Assembly: GCA_039933175.1 (NCBI GenBank)
Contig: JBDTOR010000007.1
Span: 1-33,282, forward strand
DNA length: 33,282 bases
Reading direction: 5' to 3'
From: Hyphomicrobium_A sp039933175
GTDB taxonomy: Bacteria > Pseudomonadota > Alphaproteobacteria > Rhizobiales > Hyphomicrobiaceae
Below the pieces are notes generated by a model. It was not told where the DNA came from, searched no databases, and worked only from the letters and a program-made list of their open reading frames with translations. The position numbers were made by a program, and so were the translations under genes. This document shows positions 1-8,317 of the stretch, piece by piece (within the stretch, counting starts at the first letter, position 1; each line of letters opens with the position of its first letter).

Positions 1-1272
1 CGTCGTGAAGGAGAAGGTGCCGCTCAACGTCACGGTGAGCCCCGCGTCCGTCCTGAAGGTGCCGCCGTTGTGGGCGTAATAGTGGTAGTAGGTGACGCCG
101 CCCGTGATCGTGTAGTTGGAGTTCAGCAGGATCACAGCACCGACGGCATATGAGGCCATGTGAACGTCGGCGCTGGCTCCGAAGGTGACGCTGGCGCCGA
201 CCGACAGGATGCCAGCACCACGATGCAGGATCACGGTTCCGCCCGTGGTGGTGCGCAGCGTCCCGTTCTGCACCGTGAAGATGCCAGGAAGTGCTGCGAT
301 AACGTCGATCGCCACGCCGCTCGTCACATTGAGCGTGCCGCCACCCAGATCGAGGGTGACAGCGCCGCCTCCGGCCCACGGACCGGCAATGACGATCCCA
401 GCCGTAAACGACGGTGTGTTACCGCCCTGGATGGTGACGGTGTAGCCGCCGAAGTCCAGGTGCGATGCGACGTAGTCATAGGCATGCTGCAGCGTGAGCC
501 AAGCGCCGCCGGACGAGTTTGCAAGCCCAGTGTTTGCATCAGAGCCATTGGTGCGCACGTAGTAGGTGCGATTGGCGGTCAGCGCCTCGCGGCCACCGCC
601 GCCGCCCAGTGATGTGTGCGGGAAGCTGACGCTGCCGGTGGAGCGGTCGATGAGGATCGCTTCCTTCCATGTCGATCCGTCGGCGCTCACCTTGAAATGA
701 AAATCGTCGTCGCCTGCAAGACCGAGTTCGGCGCGTCCGGAAAACGCGTCCTGGTACAGCAGGCTGGCCGTATCGGCCGCCGACGCCTTGTTGATCTTGA
801 GCTGGTGCCCGTCGCCGTCGTGACTAAGCAGCGTCGCATCCGCTGCCAGCGTCAGACGGTTGGTCGTGTCGGCCGTGGCGTTGATGCCGAGCGTGGTGTA
901 GCTGCCGGATCCGCCGCCACCGCCCCCGCCTCCCGTCGTCAGGGCACTCCATGCCGAACCGTCCCACACGACGGCCACGTCCTCATCGCCGATCCAGGCG
1001 ATCCAGCCTTCGACCGGCGCATAGAACATCCAGGCGCCGTCCTGATAGGCCGCGATGTTGCCCGCATGTCCGCTCCACGCACCCGTGGGACTGGGGCCGA
1101 CGATGTAGCGCGCCCCGTCGGCCGGCGAGCCCGGGGGAGCCGTGAGATCGCGATCGAGCACCGCCAGTTGCACGATGGCGTCGAGCGCACGGATCGCCTC
1201 GTTGTGCGTGACGTGCTTCTGGGATTGGGCCGCCATGATGTACGGCAGGCTGAGATTGGGCGTCGCGTCCAC
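1..1272 (-). CDS. DUF2793 phage-tail-like protein, 3' end missing
   Basis: The minus-strand frame is open from here to the left edge, so the C-terminus is not in the window. The N-terminus has the signature I associate with DUF2793 proteins: LSLPYIMAAQSQKHVTHNEA followed by a Trp/Gly-rich segment (GAWSGHAGNIAAYQDGAWMF, then GWIAWIGDEDVAVVWDGSAW). After a poly-Gly linker comes a tail-fibre-like stretch (FHFKVSADGSTWKEAILIDR) and then a long Gly/Thr/Val-rich part that looks like beta-helix or fibre repeats. Such proteins usually lie in prophage or gene-transfer-agent-like tail regions; no other phage gene is visible here. The GTG at 1272 is preferred because GAGGA lies 4 nt upstream and the protein then starts like the family. 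An in-frame ATG at 1317 would add 15 residues but has no clear ribosome-binding site. The family call is from memory of the motif. Confidence 0.75.
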   Translation of the reverse strand, partial: MDATPNLSLPYIMAAQSQKHVTHNEAIRALDAIVQLAVLDRDLTAPPGSPADGARYIVGPSPTGAWSGHAGNIAAYQDGAWMFYAPVEGWIAWIGDEDVAVVWDGSAWSALTTGGGGGGGGSGSYTTLGINATADTTNRLTLAADATLLSHDGDGHQLKINKASAADTASLLYQDAFSGRAELGLAGDDDFHFKVSADGSTWKEAILIDRSTGSVSFPHTSLGGGGGREALTANRTYYVRTNGSDANTGLANSSGGAWLTLQHAYDYVASHLDFGGYTVTIQGGNTPSFTAGIVIAGPWAGGGAVTLDLGGGTLNVTSGVAIDVIAALPGIFTVQNGTLRTTTGGTVILHRGAGILSVGASVTFGASADVHMASYAVGAVILLNSNYTITGGVTYYHYYAHNGGTFRTDAGLTVTLSGTFSFTT

Positions 1273-1357
1273 GCGATCCTCGCGAAATGCAAACTTTGCT
1301 GCGCGAAGGATAGGCATGGCGCCAGGCGCCGAGGATAAGTCGGCCGAACGCGTGCGG

Positions 1358-2047
1358 TCAGGCCGCGGCTTTGCCGCGCGCGGCGTCCGCGGCGGAGCGG
1401 ATGGCGGCGATGTTGGCGGCGTAACTCTCGCGCGTGCCGCCCTTGAACACGGCCGAGCCCGCAACGAGCACGTTAGCCCCCGCCGCGGCAACGAGTGGCG
1501 CCGTTTCCGCCGTAACGCCGCCGTCGACCTCGATGTCGATCGGACGCGAGCCAATCATCGCCTTGACGCGGCGGATCTTGTCGACCACGGCGGGGATGAA
1601 ACTCTGGCCGCCGAAGCCGGGATTCACCGTCATCAGCAGGACGAGATCGAGCCGGTCGAGCACGTAGGCAATGGTGTCCTCGGGTGTGCTCGGATTAAGC
1701 GCGACACCGGCCTTCTTGCCCAGCGACCTGATCGTCTGGAGCGTGCGGTCGAGATGCGGCCCTGCCTCGGGATGCACCGTGATGTAGTCCGCGCCGGCAT
1801 TGGCGAACGCTTCCAGGTAGGGATCGGCCGGCGCGATCATCAGGTGCACGTCGAATACTTTCGCCGAGTGCGGCCGGATCGCCTTGATGATCGGCGGACC
1901 GAACGTGATGTTGGGTACGAAGTGGCCGTCCATCACGTCGAGATGGATCCAGTCGGCGCCGGCCGCTTCGACCGTTGCCATCTCCTCCTGCAGCCGGCCG
2001 AAGTCGGCCGACAGCATCGAGGGGGCAATCGTCACGGATCGGGCCAT
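1358..2047 (-). CDS. rpe: Ribulose-phosphate 3-epimerase
   Basis: This cytoplasmic TIM-barrel enzyme interconverts ribulose 5-phosphate and xylulose 5-phosphate in the pentose phosphate and Calvin pathways. The 229-residue length is normal for the family. Visible motifs in order are IAPSMLSADFGRL near the N-terminus, HLDVMDGHFVPNITFG with metal and catalytic residues, DVHLMI, TVNPGFGGQSF (phosphate loop), IDIEVDGGV and LVAGSAVFKG. The ATG at 2047 is chosen because AAGGA lies 8 nt upstream; an extension to 2101 would add 18 residues unlike the family. It is the third gene of a same-strand set after fructose bisphosphatase and phosphoribulokinase, a typical cbbF-cbbP-cbbE order. It lies about 100 bp downstream of the kinase, so co-transcription is likely but not certain. 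Confidence 0.95.
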   Translation of the reverse strand: MARSVTIAPSMLSADFGRLQEEMATVEAAGADWIHLDVMDGHFVPNITFGPPIIKAIRPHSAKVFDVHLMIAPADPYLEAFANAGADYITVHPEAGPHLDRTLQTIRSLGKKAGVALNPSTPEDTIAYVLDRLDLVLLMTVNPGFGGQSFIPAVVDKIRRVKAMIGSRPIDIEVDGGVTAETAPLVAAAGANVLVAGSAVFKGGTRESYAANIAAIRSAADAARGKAAA

Positions 2048-2147
2048 CGCATTGTCCTTCAGCGCTTCTCCGCCTACGCGGCTTGCGCACTTTAGCGGCA
2101 TCGGCCGCGCGCGTCTTGCCTGAGCGGCAGCCTGTGTAAAAGGCGCC

Positions 2148-3023
2148 CTAGGAGGTGCGGCGTTTGCCCTCGACGAGCGTCAGAATGTGAGGCGTCAAAA
2201 TAAGTTGCATGGCGAGGTCGAGCTTGCCGCCGGGCACGACGATGGAGTTGGCGCGCGACATGAAACTCGTCGGCATCATCGACAACAGATACGGGAAGTC
2301 GATGCCGCGCGGGTCGCGGAAGCGGATGATGACCATCGACTCGTCCGGGGTCGGGATCCAGCGGGCGACGAAAGGATTCGACGTATCCACCGTCGGGACG
2401 CGCTGGAAGTTGATGTCCGTCTCGCTGAACTGCGGGCAGATGAAGTTCACGTAGTCGGGCATGCGCGTGAGGATGGCGTCAACCGCTTCATCGTGCGAGT
2501 AGCCGCGCGCCGACTTGTCGCGAATGAGCTTCTGGATCCACTCGAGGTTGATCACGGGCACGACGCCGATTTTAAGGTCGGCGTGCATCGCCACGTTGAC
2601 TTTCGGCGTCACCACGGCGCCGTGCAGGCCCTCATAAAACAGCAGATCCGTACCGCGCGGCAGGTCGTGCCATTCGGTGAACGTGCCGACGGGGGCACCA
2701 TGCTTCTCCGCATCCTGCTCGTCGTGGATGTACTGCCGCGTCCGGCCGAGGCCGCTCTCGCCATAGCTGCGGAACACATCCTCAAGCTCGGCAAGCAGGT
2801 TCGCCTGCTCGCCGAAATGGCTGAAGTTGTTGTTACCCCTCAGACGCGCCTCGACGATCGCCTGCTCCATCTCGGCGCGGCCGTAGCGGTGAAAAGCGTC
2901 GCCCTCGATGAAGGCGGCGGTGATGTGCTCGCGACGAAAGATGTTCTCGAACGTCTGACGCACCGAGGTGGTGCCGGCGCCGGAAGATCCTGTAACAGAG
3001 ATGATCGGGTGCTTAGCTGACAT
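2148..3023 (-). CDS. cbbP: Phosphoribulokinase (proteobacterial type)
   Basis: It phosphorylates ribulose 5-phosphate with ATP to give ribulose 1,5-bisphosphate. The 291-residue protein opens with HPIISVTGSSGAGTTSV, a P-loop at about residues 12-20, followed by FIEGDAFHRY and NFSHFGEQANLL. FYEGLHGAVV (Walker B region), RDKSARGYS and the substrate-binding region around IICPQFSETDINFQRVPTVD are also present. The start at 3023 gives the family-typical MSAKHPIISV N-terminus, but no convincing Shine-Dalgarno lies at normal spacing (an AAGG is 17 nt away). An in-frame ATG at 3050 would add nine residues. It sits 35 bp downstream of the fructose bisphosphatase gene on the same strand. No RuBisCO gene is in the window. 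In serine-cycle methylotrophs this enzyme has a reported signalling role (RuBP as ligand of QscR), which would suit this neighbourhood; that is inference here. Confidence 0.95.
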   Translation of the reverse strand: MSAKHPIISVTGSSGAGTTSVRQTFENIFRREHITAAFIEGDAFHRYGRAEMEQAIVEARLRGNNNFSHFGEQANLLAELEDVFRSYGESGLGRTRQYIHDEQDAEKHGAPVGTFTEWHDLPRGTDLLFYEGLHGAVVTPKVNVAMHADLKIGVVPVINLEWIQKLIRDKSARGYSHDEAVDAILTRMPDYVNFICPQFSETDINFQRVPTVDTSNPFVARWIPTPDESMVIIRFRDPRGIDFPYLLSMMPTSFMSRANSIVVPGGKLDLAMQLILTPHILTLVEGKRRTS

Positions 3024-3058
3024 GGCGCGGCGAGAATGCCTTATAATCATTGATTAAT

Positions 3059-4102
3059 TTAAAACCGGCGCAACAACCCCCGGCGGCTGAATAGGGGCGA
3101 GCGCTCGCCACGCATTTGCCTGCCGTCATGTAGACGCACCGCATGCTCGACCTCGGCGCGCGATCCGGCGATCACGGGCACCCGCTGGTGCAGCGACTTC
3201 GGCTTCACCTCCAGCAGGCGCTCACGGCCGGTCGAGGCCGCGCCCCCCGCCTGCTCGATCACCCAGGCTATGGGGTTGGCCTCATAGATCAGCCGCAGGC
3301 GCCCGTTGCGGAACTCGCGGCGCTTGTCGCCCGGGTACAGATAGACGCCGCCGCGCGACAGGATGCGATAGATGTCGGCAACCGGTGAGCCCGTCCACCG
3401 CATGTTGAAGTCACGGCCACGGGGCCCTTCCTTGCCGCGCCGGCAGTCCTCGATATAGGCGCGGATCGGATCGTCCCAGTGCCGCGAATTGGAATCGTTG
3501 ATGGCGTACTCGGTGGAGCGCGTCGGGATCTCCACCTTGGGCTGCGTGAGCAGAAAGGTGGAGCTGCGCCGGTCGAGCGTGAATATCTGCGTGCCGGCGC
3601 CGACGGTCACGACGAGCACCGTTTGCGGCCCATACACGAAGAAGCCGCCGGCGAGCTGATTGACGCCCTGCTGCAGGAAAGCCGAGGGGTCGTCGTTGTG
3701 CTGTAGCGCCGGTAGCACCGTGAAAATCATGCCGATCGAGGCATTTGCATCGATATTCGATGAGCCGTCGAGCGGATCGACGGCCACGAGCAGAGGGGCT
3801 TTCTCATCAAGCAACAGCGGCGCGTCCATCTCTTCGGAGGCGACGCCAGCCACCGGCGCGCCGCGCAGCACGTCGACGATGCGGTTGTTGGCGAGTAGGT
3901 CGATCTCCTTCTGCTCGTCGACCTCCCCGCGCTTGCCGGTTGCGCGGCCAAGCGGCCCGGCCAGCGCTCCCTGCCCGACGAGTTCGGCCATCTCGATCGC
4001 CGCTTCGGCCAGCGCCTGGATCGTCGCCGCGACGGCAAGGCGTGCCGGACGGGCGGCGGTCCAGCCCGCGAAATAGGCGGCTAGCGACTGGGGCTGGTTC
4101 AT
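3059..4102 (-). CDS. cbbF: Fructose-1,6-bisphosphatase, class I
   Basis: It hydrolyses fructose 1,6-bisphosphate to fructose 6-phosphate in gluconeogenesis, and sedoheptulose bisphosphate in many Calvin-cycle versions. The 347-residue length fits class I. Metal-site motifs are visible: ASEEMD at about residues 89-93 and VDPLDGSSNIDANASIG at about 108-124. Substrate-binding motifs follow: YAINDSNSRHW, RYTGS-like MRWTGSPVADIYRIL, GGVYLYPGDKR and RLIYEANPIAWVIEQAGG. The start at 4102 is preceded by an A/G-rich run (AAAGGGGGGA) about 10 nt upstream. It is the first gene of the cbbF-cbbP-rpe set and diverges from the gene starting at 4409. Regulation by a CbbR- or QscR-type LysR protein would be expected from known systems, but no such gene is in the window. 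Confidence 0.95.
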   Translation of the reverse strand: MNQPQSLAAYFAGWTAARPARLAVAATIQALAEAAIEMAELVGQGALAGPLGRATGKRGEVDEQKEIDLLANNRIVDVLRGAPVAGVASEEMDAPLLLDEKAPLLVAVDPLDGSSNIDANASIGMIFTVLPALQHNDDPSAFLQQGVNQLAGGFFVYGPQTVLVVTVGAGTQIFTLDRRSSTFLLTQPKVEIPTRSTEYAINDSNSRHWDDPIRAYIEDCRRGKEGPRGRDFNMRWTGSPVADIYRILSRGGVYLYPGDKRREFRNGRLRLIYEANPIAWVIEQAGGAASTGRERLLEVKPKSLHQRVPVIAGSRAEVEHAVRLHDGRQMRGERSPLFSRRGLLRRF

Positions 4103-4408
4103 GCTCAGGCAGTCCCCCCTTTGCTACGGCGTGCGATATCGCCGCGAACTCCGGGCCATTGTCGGCCACATTCTCTCTTCTTAGCCATGTCGGCGCGGAC
4201 GATCGAGTGCAAGGCGCTTTTTTGCTTATGTCGTGGAGAGTTACTGACGAGCATGACAGCCGGCGCCAGCCCTGAGCGCAGCCCGTCCACCACCGCCAAT
4301 GGGTTGACCGCGCGCGAGCGGTCGAGTTCAACCTTAGATAGCATATGTGGCTGATCCACCCGCGCGAGAAACGCGCCCAGGTGTCATCGCCGCGCCTAGG
4401 GGGATGGA
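4103..4408. promoter_or_regulatory. Divergent intergenic region cbbF / ABC membrane protein
   Basis: This 306-bp gap must hold the promoter for the leftward cbb genes and possibly one for the rightward gene. A perfect 10-bp palindrome GCGATATCGC lies at 4133-4142, about 30 bp upstream of the cbbF start, and could be an operator. I see no convincing sigma-70 pair and no clear LysR-type site. An 84-codon minus-strand frame (4105-4359) occupies most of it and ends 2 bp before cbbF, but it has no recognisable features and is not called. Confidence 0.35.
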
Positions 4409-5269
4409 ATGCGGGAGGGTGTCGTCGAGGCGTCGGACACGGTATGGGCTCTCGCCTGGCGCTTGACGGGGGGGTGGCGGCCCGTGGCCTCCGCCGCGCT
4501 CTGCACGGCCGCGATCAACGCGCTGGCGCTCACCGGCCCGCTCTACATGGTGCTGGTCTACGGCTTTGTGCTGCCTGCCCATGACGGCGACAAGCTGTTG
4601 GCGCTGACCGCCTCCATGCTCGTTATGTATGGACTAAGCGCCTGCCTCGACCTCGCGCGCCTGAGCGTCTTTTCGGGCTGCGCACGCAGCATCGACCGGG
4701 GATTGAGCCCCCGCATCGGCCCGAGTCCGAACCGCGACCTCGACCAGATCCGCGGTTTCTTCAACGGGCATGCCCCGGCGGCACTATGCGACCTGCCCTG
4801 GACGCCGCTGTACCTCGGTCTGATGTTTGTGCTGCACGCCCTGCTCGGGCTGCTCGCTACTCTCGGTGCGGCATCGCTGATCGCCTGCGTTTACTTCGCC
4901 GATCGCAGCACACGATCTCCGCTGCTGGCCGCCGCCGTGTTGCGTGCCCTGCGGCCCGCGCTGCAGTCCGCGATGCTTGGCCTCGGCGCTTATCTCGCCA
5001 TGACCGGCGCATGCCACCCCGCCAGCATGTTCGCGGCTTCGATCATGCTGGGGCGTACCCTGGGGCCGCTGGAGCTGGCCGTCGCGCATTGGCGCAGCTT
5101 GGCAATGGTGCGCCAGAGCGCCGTGCGCCTGCACGCCCAACTTTCGGCCCCACCGAACGACGCGCGGCCACCCCGCGTCCAGATCATCGTGCGGCCGCGC
5201 GACTATGCGCGCCGTACTAGCGGGGTTGCGGCGTCGCTGGCTTCCGGCTTGCGGCCGACGGCCGAGTAG
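4409..5269 (+). pseudogene. Truncated type I secretion ABC transporter, membrane domain only
   Basis: The 286-residue product matches the transmembrane half of PrtD/HlyB-type exporters. LALTGPLYMVLVYGFVLPA starts the first helices, RDLDQIRGFFNGHAPAALCD precedes LPWTPLYLGLMFVLHALLG, and LQSAMLGLGAYLAMTGA and ASIMLGRTLGPLELAVAHWR close the domain. Two parts of a normal ~560-residue protein are missing. About 60 residues are absent between the LPWTPLYLG helix pair and the LQSAMLG helix (the RNAEVVRAMGM-like cytoplasmic segment), and the whole C-terminal ATPase with Walker A, signature and Walker B is absent. The frame ends inside the 3' end of the oppositely oriented ugd gene (67-bp overlap). 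The start ATG has GGGGGATGGA just upstream. A decayed remnant is the simplest reading; an ATPase-free membrane protein with a new role is possible. No membrane-fusion partner is nearby. Confidence 0.65.
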
Positions 5270-6549
5270 CGCAGGCCGGCGGCGTGTGCCCGGGCGCCGG
5301 AGAACACGTTGCGCAAGTCGACCAGCACGTCGCCGCGCATCTTGGCTTTGGCCGCCTTGAGGTCGAGGGCGCGGAACTCGTTCCACTCGGTGACGGTGAC
5401 CAGCACGTCGGCCCCGCTCGCCGCCTCCAGCGCGCTGTCGCACCAGACGACGCCCGGCAGCAGCGCCTCGCCGTGACGGCGCCCCTGCGGATCGCACACG
5501 CGCACGACGGCGCCGCGCTCCTGCAGCATCGGTACGATGGTGAGGCTCGGCGCATCGCGCATGTCGTCGGTGTTCGGCTTGAAGGTGACGCCGAGGATGG
5601 CGATGGTCTTGCCGCGCACGCTGCCGCCGGCCGCCTGCTCGACGCGATGCGCCATGGCGATCTTGCGCTCGTCGTTGACGCGCTGCACCTGCTCGATGAT
5701 CGACACCGGCGACTTGTTCTCGCGCGCCGTACGAATGAGCGCCGATACGTCCTTGGGGAAGCACGAGCCGCCGTAGCCGGGGCCGGGATGCAGGAACTTG
5801 TCACCGATGCGGCCGTCCTTGCCGATGGCCGAGGCCACCTCCTGCACGTCGGCGCCGACCTCCTCGCACAGATCAGCGACCTCGTTGATGAAGGAGATCT
5901 TCAAGGCGAGAAAGGCGTTGGCGGCGTACTTGGCGAGCTCGGCGGATTCGCGTCCGACGAACATCACCGGGGCGTTGCGCAGGGCGAGCGGCGAGTAAAG
6001 CCGTCCCATGATTTCGCGGGCCCGCTCGTCGTCGGTGCCGACCAGCACGCGGTCGGGATGCATGAAGTCCCGGATGGCCGAGCCCTCGCGCAGGAACTCG
6101 GGATTAGAGCAGACGGCAAAGCCGCCGTCGGGGCGGCTGGCGCGCAGGCGGCGCTCGATCTCGCGGCTGGTGCCGACCGGCACGGTCGACTTGGTCACGA
6201 CGACAGTGAAGCCCTTTAGGTGCGGGGCCAGCTCCTCCACCGCCGCGTACACGTACGACAGGTCGGCATATCCGTCGCCGCGCCGCATCGGCGTGCCGAC
6301 GGCGAGCAGCACCACATCGGCGTTGTTGGCCGCCGGCCCGAGGTCGGCGGTAAAGACGAGGCGGCCGGCCTGCATGTTGCGGGCGATGAGATCGTCGAGC
6401 CCCGGCTCGTAGATCGGCGACTTGCCGGCGTTGAGCTCGGCGAGGCGCTGCGGATCCTTGTCGACGCAGGTAACGGTCCAGCCGAACTCGGCGAAGCAGG
6501 CGGCCGACACGAGGCCCACATAGCCCGCACCAATCATGCAAATGTTCAT
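5203..6549 (-). CDS. ugd: UDP-glucose 6-dehydrogenase
   Basis: This NAD-dependent cytoplasmic enzyme oxidises UDP-glucose to UDP-glucuronate for exopolysaccharide, capsule or lipid A sugar synthesis. The 448-residue length is normal. Motifs in order are the Rossmann loop MIGAGYVGLVSAACFA (5-20), LLAVGTPMRRGDGYADL, TKSTVPVGTS, NPEFLREGSAIRDFMHPDR, ELAKYAANAFLALKISFINE and GPGYGGSCFPKDV with the catalytic cysteine at about residue 263. The second Rossmann half follows with VRGKTIAILGVTFKPNTDD. The start is supported by GGAG 7 nt upstream. It appears to be a single gene: 161 bp separate it from the upstream Anbu gene, and its 3' end overlaps the truncated exporter on the other strand. Confidence 0.96.
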   Translation of the reverse strand: MNICMIGAGYVGLVSAACFAEFGWTVTCVDKDPQRLAELNAGKSPIYEPGLDDLIARNMQAGRLVFTADLGPAANNADVVLLAVGTPMRRGDGYADLSYVYAAVEELAPHLKGFTVVVTKSTVPVGTSREIERRLRASRPDGGFAVCSNPEFLREGSAIRDFMHPDRVLVGTDDERAREIMGRLYSPLALRNAPVMFVGRESAELAKYAANAFLALKISFINEVADLCEEVGADVQEVASAIGKDGRIGDKFLHPGPGYGGSCFPKDVSALIRTARENKSPVSIIEQVQRVNDERKIAMAHRVEQAAGGSVRGKTIAILGVTFKPNTDDMRDAPSLTIVPMLQERGAVVRVCDPQGRRHGEALLPGVVWCDSALEAASGADVLVTVTEWNEFRALDLKAAKAKMRGDVLVDLRNVFSGARAHAAGLRYSAVGRKPEASDAATPLVRRA

Positions 6550-6710
6550 GTCGTACTCCGTAGCTGCGCCCGGGCAGCGTCATTGCTCACGACGTATTCG
6601 AAATCGACCTTGGTGCAGCACCTGGACTGTATGGCGCTAGCCTAACGGCAGCGGGGTAGCAATTGCGGCGTAAGCGCGCCTCCCCGCACAAACTGCCATC
6701 CAGGGCGCCC

Positions 6711-7448
6711 CTAAAGGTTGAATTCCTCGATCTTGGTGAAGGCCGCGCGCAGCGCTTCCGACCAGGAAGCCGACAGCTTCTTGAAGTACTCGTCGTCCTG
6801 AAAGATGCGTCTTTCGCGGCGCAGCTCGAGACTGTCACGCTCGTACAGCAGGATGTCGATCGGCATGCCGACCGACAGGTTGGAGCGCAGGGTGGAATCG
6901 AAGCTGAGCAGGACCAGCTTCGCAGCTTCGCCAAGCCGCATGGTCGGCCGCGCCACGCGGTCGAGGATCGGCTTGCCGTATTTGTGCTCGCCGATCTGGA
7001 AATAGGGAGTCTCGTCGGTCGCCTCGATGAAGTTGCCTTCCGAGTAGACCTGGAACAGACGCGGCCGCTCGGTGCCGATCTGGCCGCCGAGAATGAACGA
7101 ACCGGAAAAGCCGGTCTTCGTTGCTTCGAGCGCCGCGCCGTCGATCGCCCGGATGCTGCGCACGGCATCCCCGACGAGGCGGGCGGCGCGGTACATCGAG
7201 GGCACGTTGTAGAGGTTGGCGGCGTCGGGCTCGTCCTCGCGCTCGACGAGCTGCTCGTTGAGCAGGCTGATGACCGACTGCGTGAGCGAAAGATTTCCCG
7301 CCGTCAGCAACACCAGCACGCGCTCGCCAGGCTTGCACCAGGAGTGGACCTTGCGAAACTGCGCGATGTTGTCGACGCCGGCGTTGGTGCGCGTGTCGGC
7401 GGCGAACACCAGCCCGCGGTTGAGCAGCATCGCGACGCAGTAGGTCAT
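6711..7448 (-). CDS. Anbu, proteasome-like Ntn-hydrolase subunit
   Basis: The protein belongs to the Anbu family (proteasome-type protease, COG3484 class), bacterial relatives of proteasome beta subunits and HslV. Starting at the ATG at 7448 gives MTYC, so removal of Met exposes a Thr nucleophile as in the family. Next come LVFAADTRTNAGVDNI, VLLTAGNLSLTQSVI, SGSFILGGQIG, RLFQVYSEGNFIEATDETPYFQIGEHKYGK (shown in two overlapping parts of the family core) and LSVGMPIDILLYERDSL. A TTG two codons upstream is in frame but would bury the Thr. GGGGA lies 8 nt upstream of the ATG. It is last in the ATP-grasp, alpha-E, transglutaminase, Anbu set, an association recognised in many bacteria. The substrate and biological role of Anbu remain unsettled; involvement in making or processing a peptide-like product has been proposed. 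Confidence 0.92.
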   Translation of the reverse strand: MTYCVAMLLNRGLVFAADTRTNAGVDNIAQFRKVHSWCKPGERVLVLLTAGNLSLTQSVISLLNEQLVEREDEPDAANLYNVPSMYRAARLVGDAVRSIRAIDGAALEATKTGFSGSFILGGQIGTERPRLFQVYSEGNFIEATDETPYFQIGEHKYGKPILDRVARPTMRLGEAAKLVLLSFDSTLRSNLSVGMPIDILLYERDSLELRRERRIFQDDEYFKKLSASWSEALRAAFTKIEEFNL

Positions 7449-7504
7449 CGGCAACGTCCCCAGTGAACTTCCATGCGCCAGCGCTCCCCTCTGCCGGGGG
7501 TTTA

Positions 7505-8317
7505 CTACTGCTGGGCGCTGCTTTGCTGCTGGACTTCCACGAAGACGTCAAGAACCTCGTCGATGCCGCCGCGGCGGTTGCCGGTAATAGGGGCGGCCGA
7601 AGTCGCATCGAGACCGCAGGCGAGGCGCACGTAACGGTCGGTCGGGCAAACTTGGTTAGCGGGGTCGAAGCCCAGCCACCCGAGACCTTCGATAAACGCC
7701 TCTGCCCATGCGTGCTGGGCCTCGGAGGTGCTTTCGCCGCCGGTGACGAAATAGCCGCTGACGTAGCGGGCGGGGACCCCCATCAGCCGCGCCGCCGAAA
7801 TGAACACGTGGGCATGATCCTGGCAGACGCCGCGGCCGGCCTTGAGCGCTTCGGCCGCAGTCGTGGAGGCGTTGGTTGCCCCCACCACGTACTTGACCCG
7901 TTCTCCCACGACGGCCATCAGCTCGTGCAGACGGTCGATGGCATCGGGTGCCTTGAGATCGGCGGTGAGTTCCCGGATGGCGTCGTCCGGCGCCGTTCTT
8001 TCCGTTTCCCGCTTGAACACGCGCGTCGGCGCGACCTCGGTCAGCCCGCGCACGAAGCCTGCCTTGTCATGCGTTTCGACGGTGCCGCGCGCGATGATGG
8101 CGATCTCCGAATGGGTGCGCGGAATAGAGACCAGATGGGTCATGTTGCCGAATGCGTCGCGGAAGCGCACGGCGCTGTCGATGTCCGGCATCTCCACACG
8201 CCAGCTGAGCACGCGCTGTCCCTCGAAGGGGGGCGGCGTCAGCCGCAGCGTATGGATGCTGTAGAGCGCCGGCGTGGCGTATGCGTAGCGCGTGACATGA
8301 CCGATCGAGATGAGCAT
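7505..8317 (-). CDS. Transglutaminase-like cysteine peptidase family protein
   Basis: The 270-residue protein has the N-terminal domain typical of these proteins (ISIGHVTRYAYATPA, then HTLRLTPPPFEGQ) and a papain-like transglutaminase core. The catalytic triad is visible as Cys165 in GRGVCQDHAHVF, His202 in AQHAWAEAF and Asp218 in GWLGFDPANQ. Family members act as peptidases or amidases; in this gene set they are proposed to process a product of the neighbouring ATP-grasp protein. The ATG at 8317 gives the family-like start. It directly abuts a composite hairpin repeat, so the original leader has been replaced. The arm of the repeat supplies a GGGG 5 nt before the ATG that may act as a ribosome-binding site. 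The stop is 56 bp upstream of the Anbu start, so the two are probably co-transcribed. Confidence 0.93.
   Translation of the reverse strand: MLISIGHVTRYAYATPALYSIHTLRLTPPPFEGQRVLSWRVEMPDIDSAVRFRDAFGNMTHLVSIPRTHSEIAIIARGTVETHDKAGFVRGLTEVAPTRVFKRETERTAPDDAIRELTADLKAPDAIDRLHELMAVVGERVKYVVGATNASTTAAEALKAGRGVCQDHAHVFISAARLMGVPARYVSGYFVTGGESTSEAQHAWAEAFIEGLGWLGFDPANQVCPTDRYVRLACGLDATSAAPITGNRRGGIDEVLDVFVEVQQQSSAQQ

Noticed and set aside
4105..4359. 84-codon minus-strand frame ending 2 bp before cbbF
   Set aside because: The close spacing hints at coupling, but no start signal, no recognisable sequence and no codon pattern support it.
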